From contig JAGVHM010000018.1 in the NCBI GenBank assembly GCA_020056545.1, positions 1 through 9,051 of the forward strand: a DNA stretch of 9,051 bases, read 5' to 3'. Shown one piece after another: positions 1 to 7,371 of the stretch (positions within the stretch are counted from its first letter, which is position 1; every line of letters starts with the position of its first letter). Under the pieces are notes generated by a model. It made no database searches, was not told the DNA's origin, and saw nothing but the letters and a program-made list of their open reading frames with translations. The position numbers and the translations under genes are program-made. This DNA comes from a bacterium (GTDB taxonomy: Bacteria; Desulfobacterota; Deferrimicrobia; Deferrimicrobiales; Deferrimicrobiaceae).

Positions 1-646
1 CGATAGCGGTCTTGCCCACGCCCGGCTCGCCGATAAGGACGGGGTTGTTCTTCGTCCGCCGGGAGAGCACCTGGATCACGCGCCGGACCTCGTCGTCCCG
101 GCCGATCACGGGGTCGAGCTTATCGCGGCGGGCCATTTCGGTCAGGTCCCGGCAATACTTGTCGAGCGCCTGGTACTTGTCCTCCGGGTTCTCGTCCGTG
201 ATCCTCTGCGTCCCACGGATCGCGGTCAGGGCGGAGAGTAGCGACCCTCGGGAGATCCCGTGCTTCCGCATCAGTTCGGCCACCTTCCCCGGCTCCTCCG
301 TGAACGCAAGCAGGAAGTGCTCGGCGGACAAGTACTCGTCCCTGAATGCGTCGGCCTCGGCGAGGGCGCGGGCGAAAAGGGGCTCCATGCGAGGGGAGAG
401 CCCCCTCGACACCACGCCGGTCACTTTGGGGAAGGATGCCAGGATCGCGTCCGCGTCCGACTGGAGTCGATGCGGCGATGCCCCGGCGCGCGCGAAAAGA
501 TCGGCGGCGATCCCTCCCTCCTGCCTGAGAAGCGCCGCGAAGAAGTGCTCTGGAGCCACTTCCGCGTGCCCGCGCCCGGAAGCGAGCCGCACCGCGTCCT
601 GGAGCGCTTCCTGCGATTTGACGGTAAGCCTGTCCAGGGAAATCAT
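1..646 (-). CDS. clpB: ClpB disaggregase, N-terminal part (cut by window edge)
   Basis: This is the start of the HSP100 disaggregase ClpB, a cytoplasmic hexameric ATPase that pulls polypeptides out of aggregates together with DnaK and DnaJ. The first 215 codons are visible. Residues 1-145 form the two-repeat Clp N-domain, opening [18 protein letters not shown] as in other ClpB proteins. A linker containing [12 protein letters not shown] leads into the first AAA+ domain with [20 protein letters not shown], and the Walker A motif GEPGVGKT sits at residues 206-213. The rest (D1, coiled-coil M-domain, D2) lies beyond position 1, so the M-domain that defines ClpB cannot be seen; the assignment rests on close ClpB similarity in the visible part. 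The ATG at 646 is preceded by GGGGTGA at short spacing, a usable Shine-Dalgarno. It follows htrA by 64 bp, with a GC hairpin in the gap. Confidence 0.95.
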   Translation of the reverse strand, partial: MISLDRLTVKSQEALQDAVRLASGRGHAEVAPEHFFAALLRQEGGIAADLFARAGASPHRLQSDADAILASFPKVTGVVSRGLSPRMEPLFARALAEADAFRDEYLSAEHFLLAFTEEPGKVAELMRKHGISRGSLLSALTAIRGTQRITDENPEDKYQALDKYCRDLTEMARRDKLDPVIGRDDEVRRVIQVLSRRTKNNPVLIGEPGVGKTAI

Positions 647-670
647 CGCGTCACCCCGACAAGATTGAAG

Positions 671-698
671 GGCCCGCCCGGGGAATGCGGGGCGGGCC
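671..698 (-). other. GC-rich intercistronic hairpin between htrA and clpB
   Basis: A perfect 9-bp inverted repeat (GGCCCGCCC at 671-679, GGGCGGGCC at 690-698) encloses a 10-nt loop in the 64-bp gap between the htrA stop and the clpB start. On the minus strand the stem is followed by CTTCAATCTT, which is not a U-tract, so it is not a standard Rho-independent terminator. Possible roles are partial termination, an RNA-processing or stability element, or control of clpB translation. The inverted repeat is seen directly; the role is inference. Confidence 0.5.
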
Positions 699-710
699 GA
701 AGGGAAGCCG

Positions 711-2171
711 CTACCTGTTCTTCACCGCGAGGAAAAGCCGGGCGTCGCCCCGTTCCACGAGAAAGAGGATCGACTTGCCGCCCTTGATCTTCTTAACCTG
801 CTTCTGGAACTCGGCCGTGCCGGAGACCGGCTGCCTGTTGATCTGCCGGACGATGTCTCCCTCCTGGAAGCCGGCTTCTTCCGCGGGGCTCCCGGACTCA
901 ACGGAGGAGACGAGCACGCCCTTGCGGTTCTCTATTTCCATGTGCCTTGCGACTTCGGGAGTGATGTCCTGCACGGTCAATCCCATCCCCTTCGTGAGGT
1001 CGGGGCCGCCCGCGCGTCTTGACGGCTCCCCTTCCATCTCCGCGATGGTCACGGGGATCGTCATATCCTTCCCCTCGCGTATCACCTTGATCTCGATCGT
1101 CCTGCCGGGCTTGGTCGACGCAACAAGATTGGGAAGTTCATGCTCGTCGCCTACGGCCTTCCCGTCGAAAGACACGATCACGTCCCCCGACCGGAGCCCC
1201 GCCTTCTCCGCGGGCCCGTCCTTGGTCACGTCCGCCACCACCGCCCCCTTCTTCCCCGGGACCGAAAGCGTCTCGGCCATCTCGGGAGTGAGCCGCTGGA
1301 TGTAGACGCCGAGCCACCCGCGCGTGACCTTTCCCTTTTCCTTGAGCTGGCCGAGGACCGTCTTCGCGAGGTGGATGGGAGTCGCGAAACCGATCCCCTG
1401 TCCCCCCTGGATGATCGCCGTGTTTATCCCCACCACTTCCCCTCCCAGGTTGAAGAGGGGGCCGCCGGAGTTCCCGAAGTTGATCGAAGCGTCGGTCTGG
1501 ATGAAATCGTCGTACGGTCCCGCTCCGATGATCCGCCCCTTGGCGCTCACGATTCCCGCGGTGACCGTGTGCCCCAGGCCGTAAGGGTTCCCGATCGCCA
1601 CCACCCACTCCCCGATCTCCAGCCTCTCGGAATCGCCGAGGCGAAGGAACGGAAGCTTCTTGCCGGCCTTGATCTTTATGAGAGCGATGTCGGTCTTCGG
1701 GTCGGTGCCTATCACTTCCGCCTTGAAATCTTCCTTGTCGAGGAGGCTGACCAGGATCTCGTCGGCTTTTTCCACGACATGGTTGTTTGTGAGGATATAC
1801 CCGTCGTCGGAAACGATGAAACCGGACCCCAGGCTCTTCCGTTTCTGCTCGCGGGGGACGTTCCCGAAGAACCTGTGATAGAAATCCTCGAACGGGTCCT
1901 GCTGCCCGAAGGGGCTGCGCGTGCGCGGCTGGTTGAAACGCACCACCTGGGTAGTGGTAATGCTGACGACACCGGAGGACACTTCCTTGACGAGACTCGG
2001 GATGTCCACGGGAAGCATGCGGCCGGCGGCGGTCGACGATACGTTGACGGCCTTCTCGCTCTGTCCCACGAACAACGCGTTCGTTATCGGCGACAGGTTG
2101 AAGGCGACGGAGAACAACAGACCCGCCCCTACCGCGGCAAGAACGAGAACAACTACCTTGCTCCTTTTCAT
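711..2171 (-). CDS. htrA: Do-family (HtrA/DegP/DegQ) periplasmic serine protease
   Basis: This ATP-independent envelope protease/chaperone degrades misfolded periplasmic proteins. Counting from the ATG at 2171 it has 486 residues, normal for a Do-type enzyme with two PDZ domains. Residues 6-26 are a hydrophobic export signal or membrane anchor after the basic start MKRSK; no clear cleavage site is evident. The trypsin-like domain carries His131 (TNNHVV), Asp161 (TDIALIKI) and Ser235 (GNSGGPLF), so the catalytic triad is intact. PDZ1 spans about 285-376 and PDZ2 about 396-484. The stop of the preceding DUF1844 gene overlaps this ATG as TGATG. Purine-rich GGGAGG and AAGGG upstream lie inside that gene's Lys/Gly-rich tail and serve as the ribosome binding site. 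A GTG one codon earlier (2174) is an alternative start. I cannot separate DegP from DegQ by sequence alone. Its placement beside cytoplasmic chaperones suggests the operon covers more than one compartment. Confidence 0.95.
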   Translation of the reverse strand: MKRSKVVVLVLAAVGAGLLFSVAFNLSPITNALFVGQSEKAVNVSSTAAGRMLPVDIPSLVKEVSSGVVSITTTQVVRFNQPRTRSPFGQQDPFEDFYHRFFGNVPREQKRKSLGSGFIVSDDGYILTNNHVVEKADEILVSLLDKEDFKAEVIGTDPKTDIALIKIKAGKKLPFLRLGDSERLEIGEWVVAIGNPYGLGHTVTAGIVSAKGRIIGAGPYDDFIQTDASINFGNSGGPLFNLGGEVVGINTAIIQGGQGIGFATPIHLAKTVLGQLKEKGKVTRGWLGVYIQRLTPEMAETLSVPGKKGAVVADVTKDGPAEKAGLRSGDVIVSFDGKAVGDEHELPNLVASTKPGRTIEIKVIREGKDMTIPVTIAEMEGEPSRRAGGPDLTKGMGLTVQDITPEVARHMEIENRKGVLVSSVESGSPAEEAGFQEGDIVRQINRQPVSGTAEFQKQVKKIKGGKSILFLVERGDARLFLAVKNR

Positions 2172-2620
2172 CACTTCCCTTTCCCTCCCTTATCCTGCCC
2201 CGCCTGCATCAAGGCCAGGTAACCCATCCGGAGATGGTACAGGCCTTCCGTGAGCACACCCGCTTCCTCCTCGGTGAGGTTCCCCTTCGTCTTCTCCTGG
2301 AGGATCGACAGGATGTCGATCGAATCCTTGGCGGCCGGCAGGTCCACAGGAGAACGCTTGCCGTCGGGCGCCTGTATCAACCCCATGTGGGCCATCGCCC
2401 CGAACTGCAGCATGCCCACCAGGTCCAGGAACTGGGGCCCCCCGATGGATGGCGGTTCGGTTCCGGGGCTGTTTTCCCATTTGACACTCTCCGGGGCCGG
2501 CCGGTTCCCGGTATCCTTCGGCGGCGCAGGAGTTGGAGGGGGAGCAACGGCGGCCTCACGCTCCTCCGATGCACTGCCGCGCCTGTCGACGACCTTGAAC
2601 CCTTTCTTTTCCTCTTCCAT
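2171..2620 (-). CDS. DUF1844 family protein of unknown function
   Basis: A 149-residue protein that resembles the DUF1844 family, which has no established function. It opens MEEEKKGFKVVDRRG, a charged motif I associate with this family. A Pro/Ala-rich, probably disordered linker follows (about residues 24-60). The C-terminal helical domain (about 61-140) contains FLDLVGMLQFGAMAHMGLI, a DILSILQEKTKGNLTEEE segment and a final helix ending YLALMQA. The tail is Gly/Lys-rich (DKGGKGK). There is no signal peptide or convincing transmembrane segment, so it is probably cytoplasmic. The ATG at 2620 shares one base with the stop of the Clp ATPase gene (TGATG), and its own stop overlaps the htrA start the same way. 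AGGTG about 10 nt upstream can act as Shine-Dalgarno. An in-frame upstream start at 2698 would add 26 residues inside clp and is less likely. A link to the Clp machine or envelope stress is suggested only by this coupling. Confidence 0.85.
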   Translation of the reverse strand: MEEEKKGFKVVDRRGSASEEREAAVAPPPTPAPPKDTGNRPAPESVKWENSPGTEPPSIGGPQFLDLVGMLQFGAMAHMGLIQAPDGKRSPVDLPAAKDSIDILSILQEKTKGNLTEEEAGVLTEGLYHLRMGYLALMQAGQDKGGKGK

Positions 2621-4890
2621 CAGACCGGCACCTTCTGCGTGATGACCACCACTTCTCCGCCTATCTCCTCGACCAGGAACTGGCTGGATTCCTTCCACTG
2701 CATCGTCACCGGCATCTTCACCTTCTCATCGATGTGCCGCTTCAGGAACCTCGCGCCGTACTTGAGGCTGTACCCGGTGCGGGAAAGTGCGGTCAGCGCC
2801 TCCTCGCTCACGGAAAGCGTCTTCCCCTCGCCGGCCATCGTTTTCCGGATCCGGTCGATGTACAGCGATGCGATCGCCTTGACCTCCTCCTGTGAGAGCG
2901 GGGAAAAGACGATAACTTCGTCGAGGCGGTTGATGAATTCCGGGCTGAACCGGTTTTCGACCGCCTTGACGACCCCCTTCCGGATCGGCTCGAAATCCGC
3001 TCCGTTGTTGGCGAAACCCAGAGGCCGGGTGAGCTTTGCAAGCTCCTCCGCTCCCAGATTGCTCGTCATGATGATGATCGCGTCCGAGAAGTAGACCTTC
3101 TTGCCCCGTCCGTCGGTGAGCCATCCCTCGTCGAACACCTGCAGGAAGAGGTTGTGCACGTACGTGTCGGCCTTCTCGATCTCGTCGAGCAGAACCACGG
3201 TATAGGGGTTGTCCCGCACCTGGTTGGTGAGTATCCCCCCCCTCTCGGACCCGACGATGCCCCTTGGCATCCCGATTAGCTTGTCAACCGCCAGCGTCCC
3301 GTCCCTGTATTCGGACATGTCGACCCGCACCATGTGGCGGTCGTCGCCGAAAAGATACTCCGCCAGCGCCTTGGCCATCTCGGTCTTTCCTACGCCGGTG
3401 GGTCCCAGGAACAGCATCACTCCGTCGGGCCGGTAGACGTTCGCCTTCAGAGGCCCCTTGTTGAGCCGCAGCGCCTTCGCAATGGCGGCGATGGCCTCCT
3501 TCTGGCCGACCAGCCGGCGGGCGATCTTCTCCTCGATGTCCCGGAACCGGTCGACGACGTCCCTTTGGACGATGTCCACCGGGGTCTTCGTCTCGCCGGA
3601 GATCACGCCCAGGACGTCGATCGGGAATACGACCTTCTCCTCCCCCCCGCGGATCTCGACGCGCACGCAGGCGGTGTCTATCCAGTTGATCACCTTGTCA
3701 GGCAGCCGCAAGGACCGCGCGTACCGGTCCGTCATCGACAGGGCGAGGTCGATCGCCTCGTCCTGGATCTCCACTCCGTAGTTTGCCTCGAGCCTGGGCT
3801 TGAGCCCGAAGAGGATCTCCCGCGTCTCCTCGATCGTCGGCTCCTCGATCCTGACCACGCGGAACCGGCGGGACAGCGCCTCGTCTTCCTGGATGACCTC
3901 CTTGTATTCCGTGATGGTGGTGGCGCCGATGATCTGCACCTCCCCGCGGGCAAGGCTCGACTTGAAGATATTCGCCGCGTCGGAGGGGACCCCCATGGCG
4001 GCACCAGCGCCGATCAGCGTGTGCGCCTCGTCGACGAACAGGATTATGTTCTTCCGCTCCCGGACCTCGGCTATCACCTTCTCTATCCGGTCCTCGAACA
4101 TCCCCCGGAAGACCGTCCCCGCGACCACCGTGTTCATCTGGAGGTTGACGATCTGGCTCTCCCGCAGCCGTTCCGGGACCCTGTGCGGTTCGTACTCGAG
4201 CCGCATCGCCAGCCCCTCCGCCACCGCGGTCTTCCCGACGCCGGGGTCGCCTATGATCATCACCGAGTTGCTCCGGTCCTTGTGGCAGAGATATTCGATG
4301 ATCTGGTCGATCTCCCGCTCCCGCCCGATGATCGGCGGTATCTTCCCCTCCCGGGCGAGCAGGTTAAGGTTCACGCCGAAAGAACGCAGATTCGCCGGCA
4401 GCTCGTACCGCTTGCGGAACTCCTCCACCTTCTCTTCCCGGGTGCGAAGCTGGGACGAGAACCGGGACAGGGCGTGCGCGGGGTCGACTCCGTAGCTCTT
4501 CAGTATCCTCGCCGGGATGGAGTGCACCTCGTGGAAAATCCCCAGGAAGAGGTCGGAGGCATCGATCTGGGCGCGCCGGTTGCGCTGGGCCGTCTCCCAC
4601 GCCACGCGGAAGACCTGCTTGGTGGCCGGAGGAACCTTGAGCCCGACGCCGAGATACTGGCGGGAGATGTTCAGGTGCTCGTTCACGGAGTAGAGCACCG
4701 CCTCGACGTTCAGGCCGATCATGGACATCAGCTCGCGGAACAGCGGCTTTTCCTGCTCCGCGAAAGCGATGAACAGGTGCTCGAGCCCCAGGTAATAGTG
4801 GTGCCTCCGCTGGGACTCCTCGATCGACGAGTTCAGCACCCGGTGACCGGACTCGGAAAGCTTTTCCCGGTAAAACGAGATCTCCATCAT
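2620..4890 (-). CDS. ClpA/ClpC-like HSP100 ATPase with unusual pore loops
   Basis: A 756-residue class I HSP100 unfoldase with two AAA+ rings. Residues 1-145 form a Clp N-domain. D1 has Walker A GDPGVGKT (214-221), Walker B ILFVDE (283-288) and the SRRF arginine pair (340-343). D2 has Walker A GPTGVGKT (496-503), Walker B VVLLDE (565-570), sensor 1 Asn611, arginine finger Arg655 (EFINRLD) and sensor 2 Arg714 (GAR). Only about 55 residues join the rings, so the ClpB coiled-coil M-domain is absent and the layout is ClpA-like. LGF at 624-626 (PLGFANN) lies where ClpA, ClpC and ClpX carry their ClpP-docking loop, suggesting it feeds ClpP. Oddly, the D1 pore loop reads TVFRG instead of KYRG, and the D2 pore loop reads RGIVGSERGG instead of the usual GYVG form, losing the substrate-gripping tyrosine. 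The first of two ATGs (4890) is chosen for its distance to GGAGGAG; an in-frame TAA lies just upstream. It follows htpX by 28 bp and overlaps the next gene by one base. Confidence 0.9.
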   Translation of the reverse strand: MMEISFYREKLSESGHRVLNSSIEESQRRHHYYLGLEHLFIAFAEQEKPLFRELMSMIGLNVEAVLYSVNEHLNISRQYLGVGLKVPPATKQVFRVAWETAQRNRRAQIDASDLFLGIFHEVHSIPARILKSYGVDPAHALSRFSSQLRTREEKVEEFRKRYELPANLRSFGVNLNLLAREGKIPPIIGREREIDQIIEYLCHKDRSNSVMIIGDPGVGKTAVAEGLAMRLEYEPHRVPERLRESQIVNLQMNTVVAGTVFRGMFEDRIEKVIAEVRERKNIILFVDEAHTLIGAGAAMGVPSDAANIFKSSLARGEVQIIGATTITEYKEVIQEDEALSRRFRVVRIEEPTIEETREILFGLKPRLEANYGVEIQDEAIDLALSMTDRYARSLRLPDKVINWIDTACVRVEIRGGEEKVVFPIDVLGVISGETKTPVDIVQRDVVDRFRDIEEKIARRLVGQKEAIAAIAKALRLNKGPLKANVYRPDGVMLFLGPTGVGKTEMAKALAEYLFGDDRHMVRVDMSEYRDGTLAVDKLIGMPRGIVGSERGGILTNQVRDNPYTVVLLDEIEKADTYVHNLFLQVFDEGWLTDGRGKKVYFSDAIIIMTSNLGAEELAKLTRPLGFANNGADFEPIRKGVVKAVENRFSPEFINRLDEVIVFSPLSQEEVKAIASLYIDRIRKTMAGEGKTLSVSEEALTALSRTGYSLKYGARFLKRHIDEKVKMPVTMQWKESSQFLVEEIGGEVVVITQKVPV

Positions 4891-4918
4891 GGCTTAACGT
4901 CACTCCTCCAGGACTGCG

Positions 4919-5773
4919 TCATCCCGCCATTCCCATCGCGCGCAGCCGCTCCACGCGTTTTTCGACGGGGGGGTGCGTGCTGAACAGTGAAAGCACCCCG
5001 CCTCCCGTCAACGGGCTCACGATGAACATGTGCGCGGTGGCCGGCGTCGCGTTCATAGGCACCTCCTTTGAATACCCGGAAATCTTCTCCAGTGCCCGCG
5101 CCAGCGAATGGGGCTTCCCGCAAACCTTCGCGCCGGTCTCGTCCGCCAGGTATTCACGCGAACGGGAGACGGCCATCTGGACGAGCATCGCCCCGAGCGG
5201 CGCCACGATCGCGAGGAACAGCATGCCCAGCACCCCGCCGCCATCGTCGTCCCGGTCCCGTCCGCCTCCCCCGAAGATCGCCGCGAACTGGGCGAAACGG
5301 GCGATCATCATAACCGCCCCGGCCAGCGTCGCGGCCACCGTTCCGATGAGGATGTCCCGGTTCCGGACGTGGGCGATTTCATGGGCAAGCACTCCCTCCA
5401 GTTCGTCAGGGGAGAGCAGGCGGAGGATCCCCTCCGTTACCGCCACCGCCGCATGCTGAGGGTTCCGCCCCGTGGCGAACGCGTTGGGGGAATCCGTCGG
5501 AATGATATAGATCTTCGGCATCGGCAGGCCGGCGGCGAGGCTCAACCGCCTGACGACCCCGTGAAGCTGCGGCGCTTCCGCCTCGGTAACCACCTGCGCC
5601 CCGTACATCCGCAATACGATCTTGTCCGAGAACCAGTACGTGCCGAAATTCATCATAACGGCCAGCCCGAAGGCCATGGTCATGCCGTTCCGGCCCCCGA
5701 CTGCGTCCCCTATGAGGAGGAAAATGGCGGTCAGCACCGCCAGCAGCAATCCCGTCTTCAGCGTGTTGCTCAT
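4919..5773 (-). CDS. htpX: HtpX, M48 membrane zinc metalloprotease
   Basis: A 284-residue inner-membrane protease that cleaves damaged membrane proteins, a heat-shock partner of FtsH in Escherichia coli. Two N-terminal transmembrane helices (about 7-22 and 31-48) precede the catalytic domain. The zinc motif is HEIAH at 131-135 (two His ligands plus the catalytic Glu), and the third ligand is probably Glu207 in [13 protein letters not shown]. Two further hydrophobic stretches (about 142-160 and 181-200) flank a Gly/Asp-rich loop ([13 protein letters not shown]). The C-terminus has the family's [17 protein letters not shown] element. Length and motif order match HtpX and no key residue is missing. 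The ATG at 5773 has AAGGAG (plus-strand 5785-5790) about 11 nt upstream; an ATG nearer that site is in another frame. It starts 73 bp after the J-protein gene and ends 28 bp before the Clp ATPase. Confidence 0.95.
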   Translation of the reverse strand: MSNTLKTGLLLAVLTAIFLLIGDAVGGRNGMTMAFGLAVMMNFGTYWFSDKIVLRMYGAQVVTEAEAPQLHGVVRRLSLAAGLPMPKIYIIPTDSPNAFATGRNPQHAAVAVTEGILRLLSPDELEGVLAHEIAHVRNRDILIGTVAATLAGAVMMIARFAQFAAIFGGGGRDRDDDGGGVLGMLFLAIVAPLGAMLVQMAVSRSREYLADETGAKVCGKPHSLARALEKISGYSKEVPMNATPATAHMFIVSPLTGGGVLSLFSTHPPVEKRVERLRAMGMAG

Positions 5774-5798
5774 CGCTCGTCATTCTCCTTAGTGTGTC

Positions 5799-5808
5799 CG
5801 AATATTCG
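5799..5808. repeat. 10-bp perfect palindrome upstream of htpX
   Basis: CGAATATTCG is a perfect palindrome about 26 bp upstream of the htpX start, AT-rich against a GC-rich background. A second small inverted repeat, ATGGA-T-TCCAT, lies at 5826-5836. Either could be half of an operator, but both are short enough to arise by chance and no regulator can be named. Confidence 0.3.
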
Positions 5809-5834
5809 AAGCCCTTCCCACAATCATGGATTCC

Positions 5835-5867
5835 ATTATAGACGAATCAGTTCCAGCCGCTTCTCAA
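5835..5867 (-). promoter_or_regulatory. Possible internal promoter for htpX (weak)
   Basis: Reading the minus strand, a perfect TATAAT -10 hexamer (plus-strand 5835-5840) sits just after the J-protein stop and about 60 bp before htpX. The best -35-like hexamer is TTGAGA (plus-strand 5862-5867), but the spacer is 21 bp, longer than the usual 16-18 for a sigma-70 promoter, and there is no extended TGn element. No heat-shock CTTGAA/CCCCAT pair is apparent. It could give extra expression of the distal genes; confidence is low. Confidence 0.25.
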
Positions 5868-6845
5868 ATTAGGGTCTTCATACTCCGCGAGGCCGACGAC
5901 GAGATCGAGAAACTTCTCCGAGCGCGAGCCGGGCACGGACACCTGCAGAACAACGTACTGGTCCCCGCGGGACGTCGTGCCCGGGACGAGAACGCCCTTC
6001 CCCTTGAGGCGAAGCTTCCGGCCGCCTCCGGAGCCGGGAGGGATCGAGACCATCACCGGCCCGTCTATCGTCGGTATCGAGATCTTCGCGCCCTTGACCG
6101 CCTCCGAGTAATGGATCGGGACATCCATGAGGATGTCGCTTCCATCCCTCCGGAAGTAAGGGTGCTGGATCATCCGCAGCGTGATCACGAGGTCCCCGTT
6201 CCCGCCCGGGTGCGGTTTCTCTTCGCCTTTCCCCGCCACCCGTATCTTCGATCCGTCCTGCGCGCCGGCCGGGATCTTCACCTTCACGCGCTCTTCCGCC
6301 TCGGACACCCCCGCGCCGAAACAGCTCGCGCACCCCTTTCGCCCGGAACGGCCCGTGCCGCCGCACGGAGCGCAGGTCCTGGGCCGGCGGTAATGTATTT
6401 CGCGGACCGTGCCGTTGGCCATATCGAGGAACTCCACCGGAAGTTCCATGTGTATGTCGCGTCCCTGGATCCCACCCTGGGAAAATCTTGTTCCGCCTCC
6501 GCGCAGAAAATCGCCGAAAACCTCGTCGAAATCGACGGTCTCGGCATGGTAAGCGCGTCCTCCCGGCTCGAAGCCTGAACCGCCCGGCCACCCGAACGGA
6601 CCCCTTTCGCCCCTCCCCTGGAAAACACCTTTCCGGACGGAGTCGTACTCCTCACGTTTCCCGCGATCTCGTAAAACCTCGTGTGCCTCGTTGATCTCCT
6701 TGAACCTGGCCTCGGCCGCCTTGTCGCCCGGGTTGACGTCGGGATGGCATTTCTTCGCCTGCCGCCTGAACGCCTTCTTGATCTCCTCTCCCTTCGCGCT
6801 CTCCGGCACGCCGAGGATCTCGTAGTAGTTTTTTTTCGGATCCAT
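5847..6845 (-). CDS. dnaJ: DnaJ/CbpA-type J-protein with half zinc finger
   Basis: A 332-residue Hsp40 co-chaperone that would stimulate DnaK's ATPase and deliver clients. The J-domain (about 5-70) has the essential HPD at 34-36 and the family start NYYEILGV. A Gly/Phe-rich linker follows (about 72-127). The C-terminal client-binding domains run from about 128 ([17 protein letters not shown]) to 315. Embedded in the first is a reduced cysteine region: CAPCGGTG (158-165) and CASCFGAG (172-179), only two CxxCxGxG repeats instead of the four of classical DnaJ, enough for one zinc site. It is therefore intermediate between DnaJ (type I) and CbpA (type II). The start at 6845 lies only 4 bp after the hsp20 stop and its own Shine-Dalgarno is weak (TAGGA very close), so translation is probably coupled to hsp20. 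Being next to dnaK makes that Hsp70 its likely partner. Confidence 0.93.
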   Translation of the reverse strand: MDPKKNYYEILGVPESAKGEEIKKAFRRQAKKCHPDVNPGDKAAEARFKEINEAHEVLRDRGKREEYDSVRKGVFQGRGERGPFGWPGGSGFEPGGRAYHAETVDFDEVFGDFLRGGGTRFSQGGIQGRDIHMELPVEFLDMANGTVREIHYRRPRTCAPCGGTGRSGRKGCASCFGAGVSEAEERVKVKIPAGAQDGSKIRVAGKGEEKPHPGGNGDLVITLRMIQHPYFRRDGSDILMDVPIHYSEAVKGAKISIPTIDGPVMVSIPPGSGGGRKLRLKGKGVLVPGTTSRGDQYVVLQVSVPGSRSEKFLDLVVGLAEYEDPNLRSGWN

Positions 6846-6849
6846 CGTC

Positions 6850-7302
6850 CTACTTCACGTCCACCTTGATCTGTTTCGGCTTCGCTCGTTCCTTCTTGGG
6901 CAGCGTCACTTCGAGGACCCCTTCCTTGAACTTCGCGCTGATCTTGTCCTGCTCGACCGACGAGGGGAGCGAAAAGGAGCGATGGAACGTACCGTAGGCC
7001 CGCTCGATGCGGTGGTAGTTCTCCTCCTTGACCTCCTTCTCGAACTTCCTTTCCCCGTGCAGCGTGAGAATGCCGTCCTTGATCCCGACCGCTATCTGGT
7101 CCCTCTCCACGCCGGGGATTTCCGCCTTCACGACAACCGCTTCCTCGGTCTCGAAGATGTCGACGGCGGGCGTCCACATCCCCTTCCCCAGCGCCTCGTC
7201 GCGGCCCCTGGTTCTGGAAAAAGTGTCCTCGAAGAGCTGGTTCATCTTCTCCTGGATGCTCGACAAGTCCCTGAGCGGATCCCACCAACGAACGATCGCC
7301 AT
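6850..7302 (-). CDS. hsp20: Hsp20 small heat-shock protein
   Basis: A 150-residue small heat-shock protein, an ATP-independent holdase that binds unfolding proteins and hands them to DnaK and ClpB. The N-terminal arm starts [17 protein letters not shown], the WDP-type start common in bacterial Hsp20s. The alpha-crystallin domain runs from about 43 to 136, with [18 protein letters not shown] at its beginning and the signature GVLEVTLPK (128-136) at its end. The C-terminal tail carries QIKVDV, an I-x-V form of the I-x-I oligomerisation motif. The ATG at 7302 has a strong AAGGAG (plus-strand 7311-7316) at good spacing. It lies 117 bp after dnaK, behind two stem-loops that may control it, and 4 bp before the J-protein gene. 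Confidence 0.96.
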   Translation of the reverse strand: MAIVRWWDPLRDLSSIQEKMNQLFEDTFSRTRGRDEALGKGMWTPAVDIFETEEAVVVKAEIPGVERDQIAVGIKDGILTLHGERKFEKEVKEENYHRIERAYGTFHRSFSLPSSVEQDKISAKFKEGVLEVTLPKKERAKPKQIKVDVK

Positions 7303-7370
7303 TATCTTTTCTCCTTTACCCCGGCCGTTCGCCCGGCCGGATCATTTTCTAAAGATGTTCAACAGGAAAA
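7303..7370 (-). promoter_or_regulatory. Structured hsp20 leader, candidate RNA thermometer
   Basis: On the minus strand the leader has a 7-bp GC hairpin (CCGGCCG / CGGCCGG, plus-strand 7321-7327 and 7334-7340, 6-nt loop) just before the Shine-Dalgarno. U-rich segments upstream could pair with that site in competing ways: CUUUA (7350-7354) with UAAAG (7314-7318), UUUUCCU (7364-7370) with GGAGAAAA (7307-7314, one bulge), or AUCUUU (7351-7356) with AAAGAU (7304-7309). Small heat-shock genes are often controlled by such RNA thermometers (ROSE and fourU types). The pairings are seen in the sequence; thermometer function is inference. Confidence 0.35.
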
Positions 7371-7371
7371 T

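Noticed and set aside
1140..2222. Plus-strand open frame of about 360 codons opposite htrA
   Set aside because: It is antisense to a complete serine protease with an intact catalytic triad; composition is typical of a shadow frame.
2621..2698. Upstream in-frame start that would extend the DUF1844 protein by 26 residues
   Set aside because: The extra residues overlap the end of the Clp gene and are Arg/Gly/His-rich. The ATG at 2620 gives a family-like start (MEEEKKGF) and a TGATG junction matching the next one.
2620..4890. Clp ATPase as a ClpB paralogue or as ClpG/ClpK of the heat-resistance locus
   Set aside because: There is no coiled-coil M-domain between the two rings, and an LGF ClpP-loop is present, which those disaggregases lack. 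ClpA/ClpC-like fits better.
3334..4983. Long plus-strand open frame (about 549 codons) opposite the Clp ATPase and the end of htpX
   Set aside because: It is a shadow of GC-rich coding sequence on the other strand. The translation is Arg/Leu/Asp/Val-rich without a recognisable domain, while the minus strand encodes intact AAA+ motifs.
5835..5867. Treating TTGAGA-TATAAT upstream of htpX as a confident sigma-70 promoter
   Set aside because: The 21-bp spacer is too long and no extended -10 is present, so it is kept only as a weak candidate.
6829..6836. A8 run at the start of the J-protein gene, matching a slippery A AAA AAC heptamer
   Set aside because: It encodes KKN at codons 4-6 ahead of the conserved YYEILGV start. 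A frameshift there would give no useful product, and I see no reason to assume programmed slippage.
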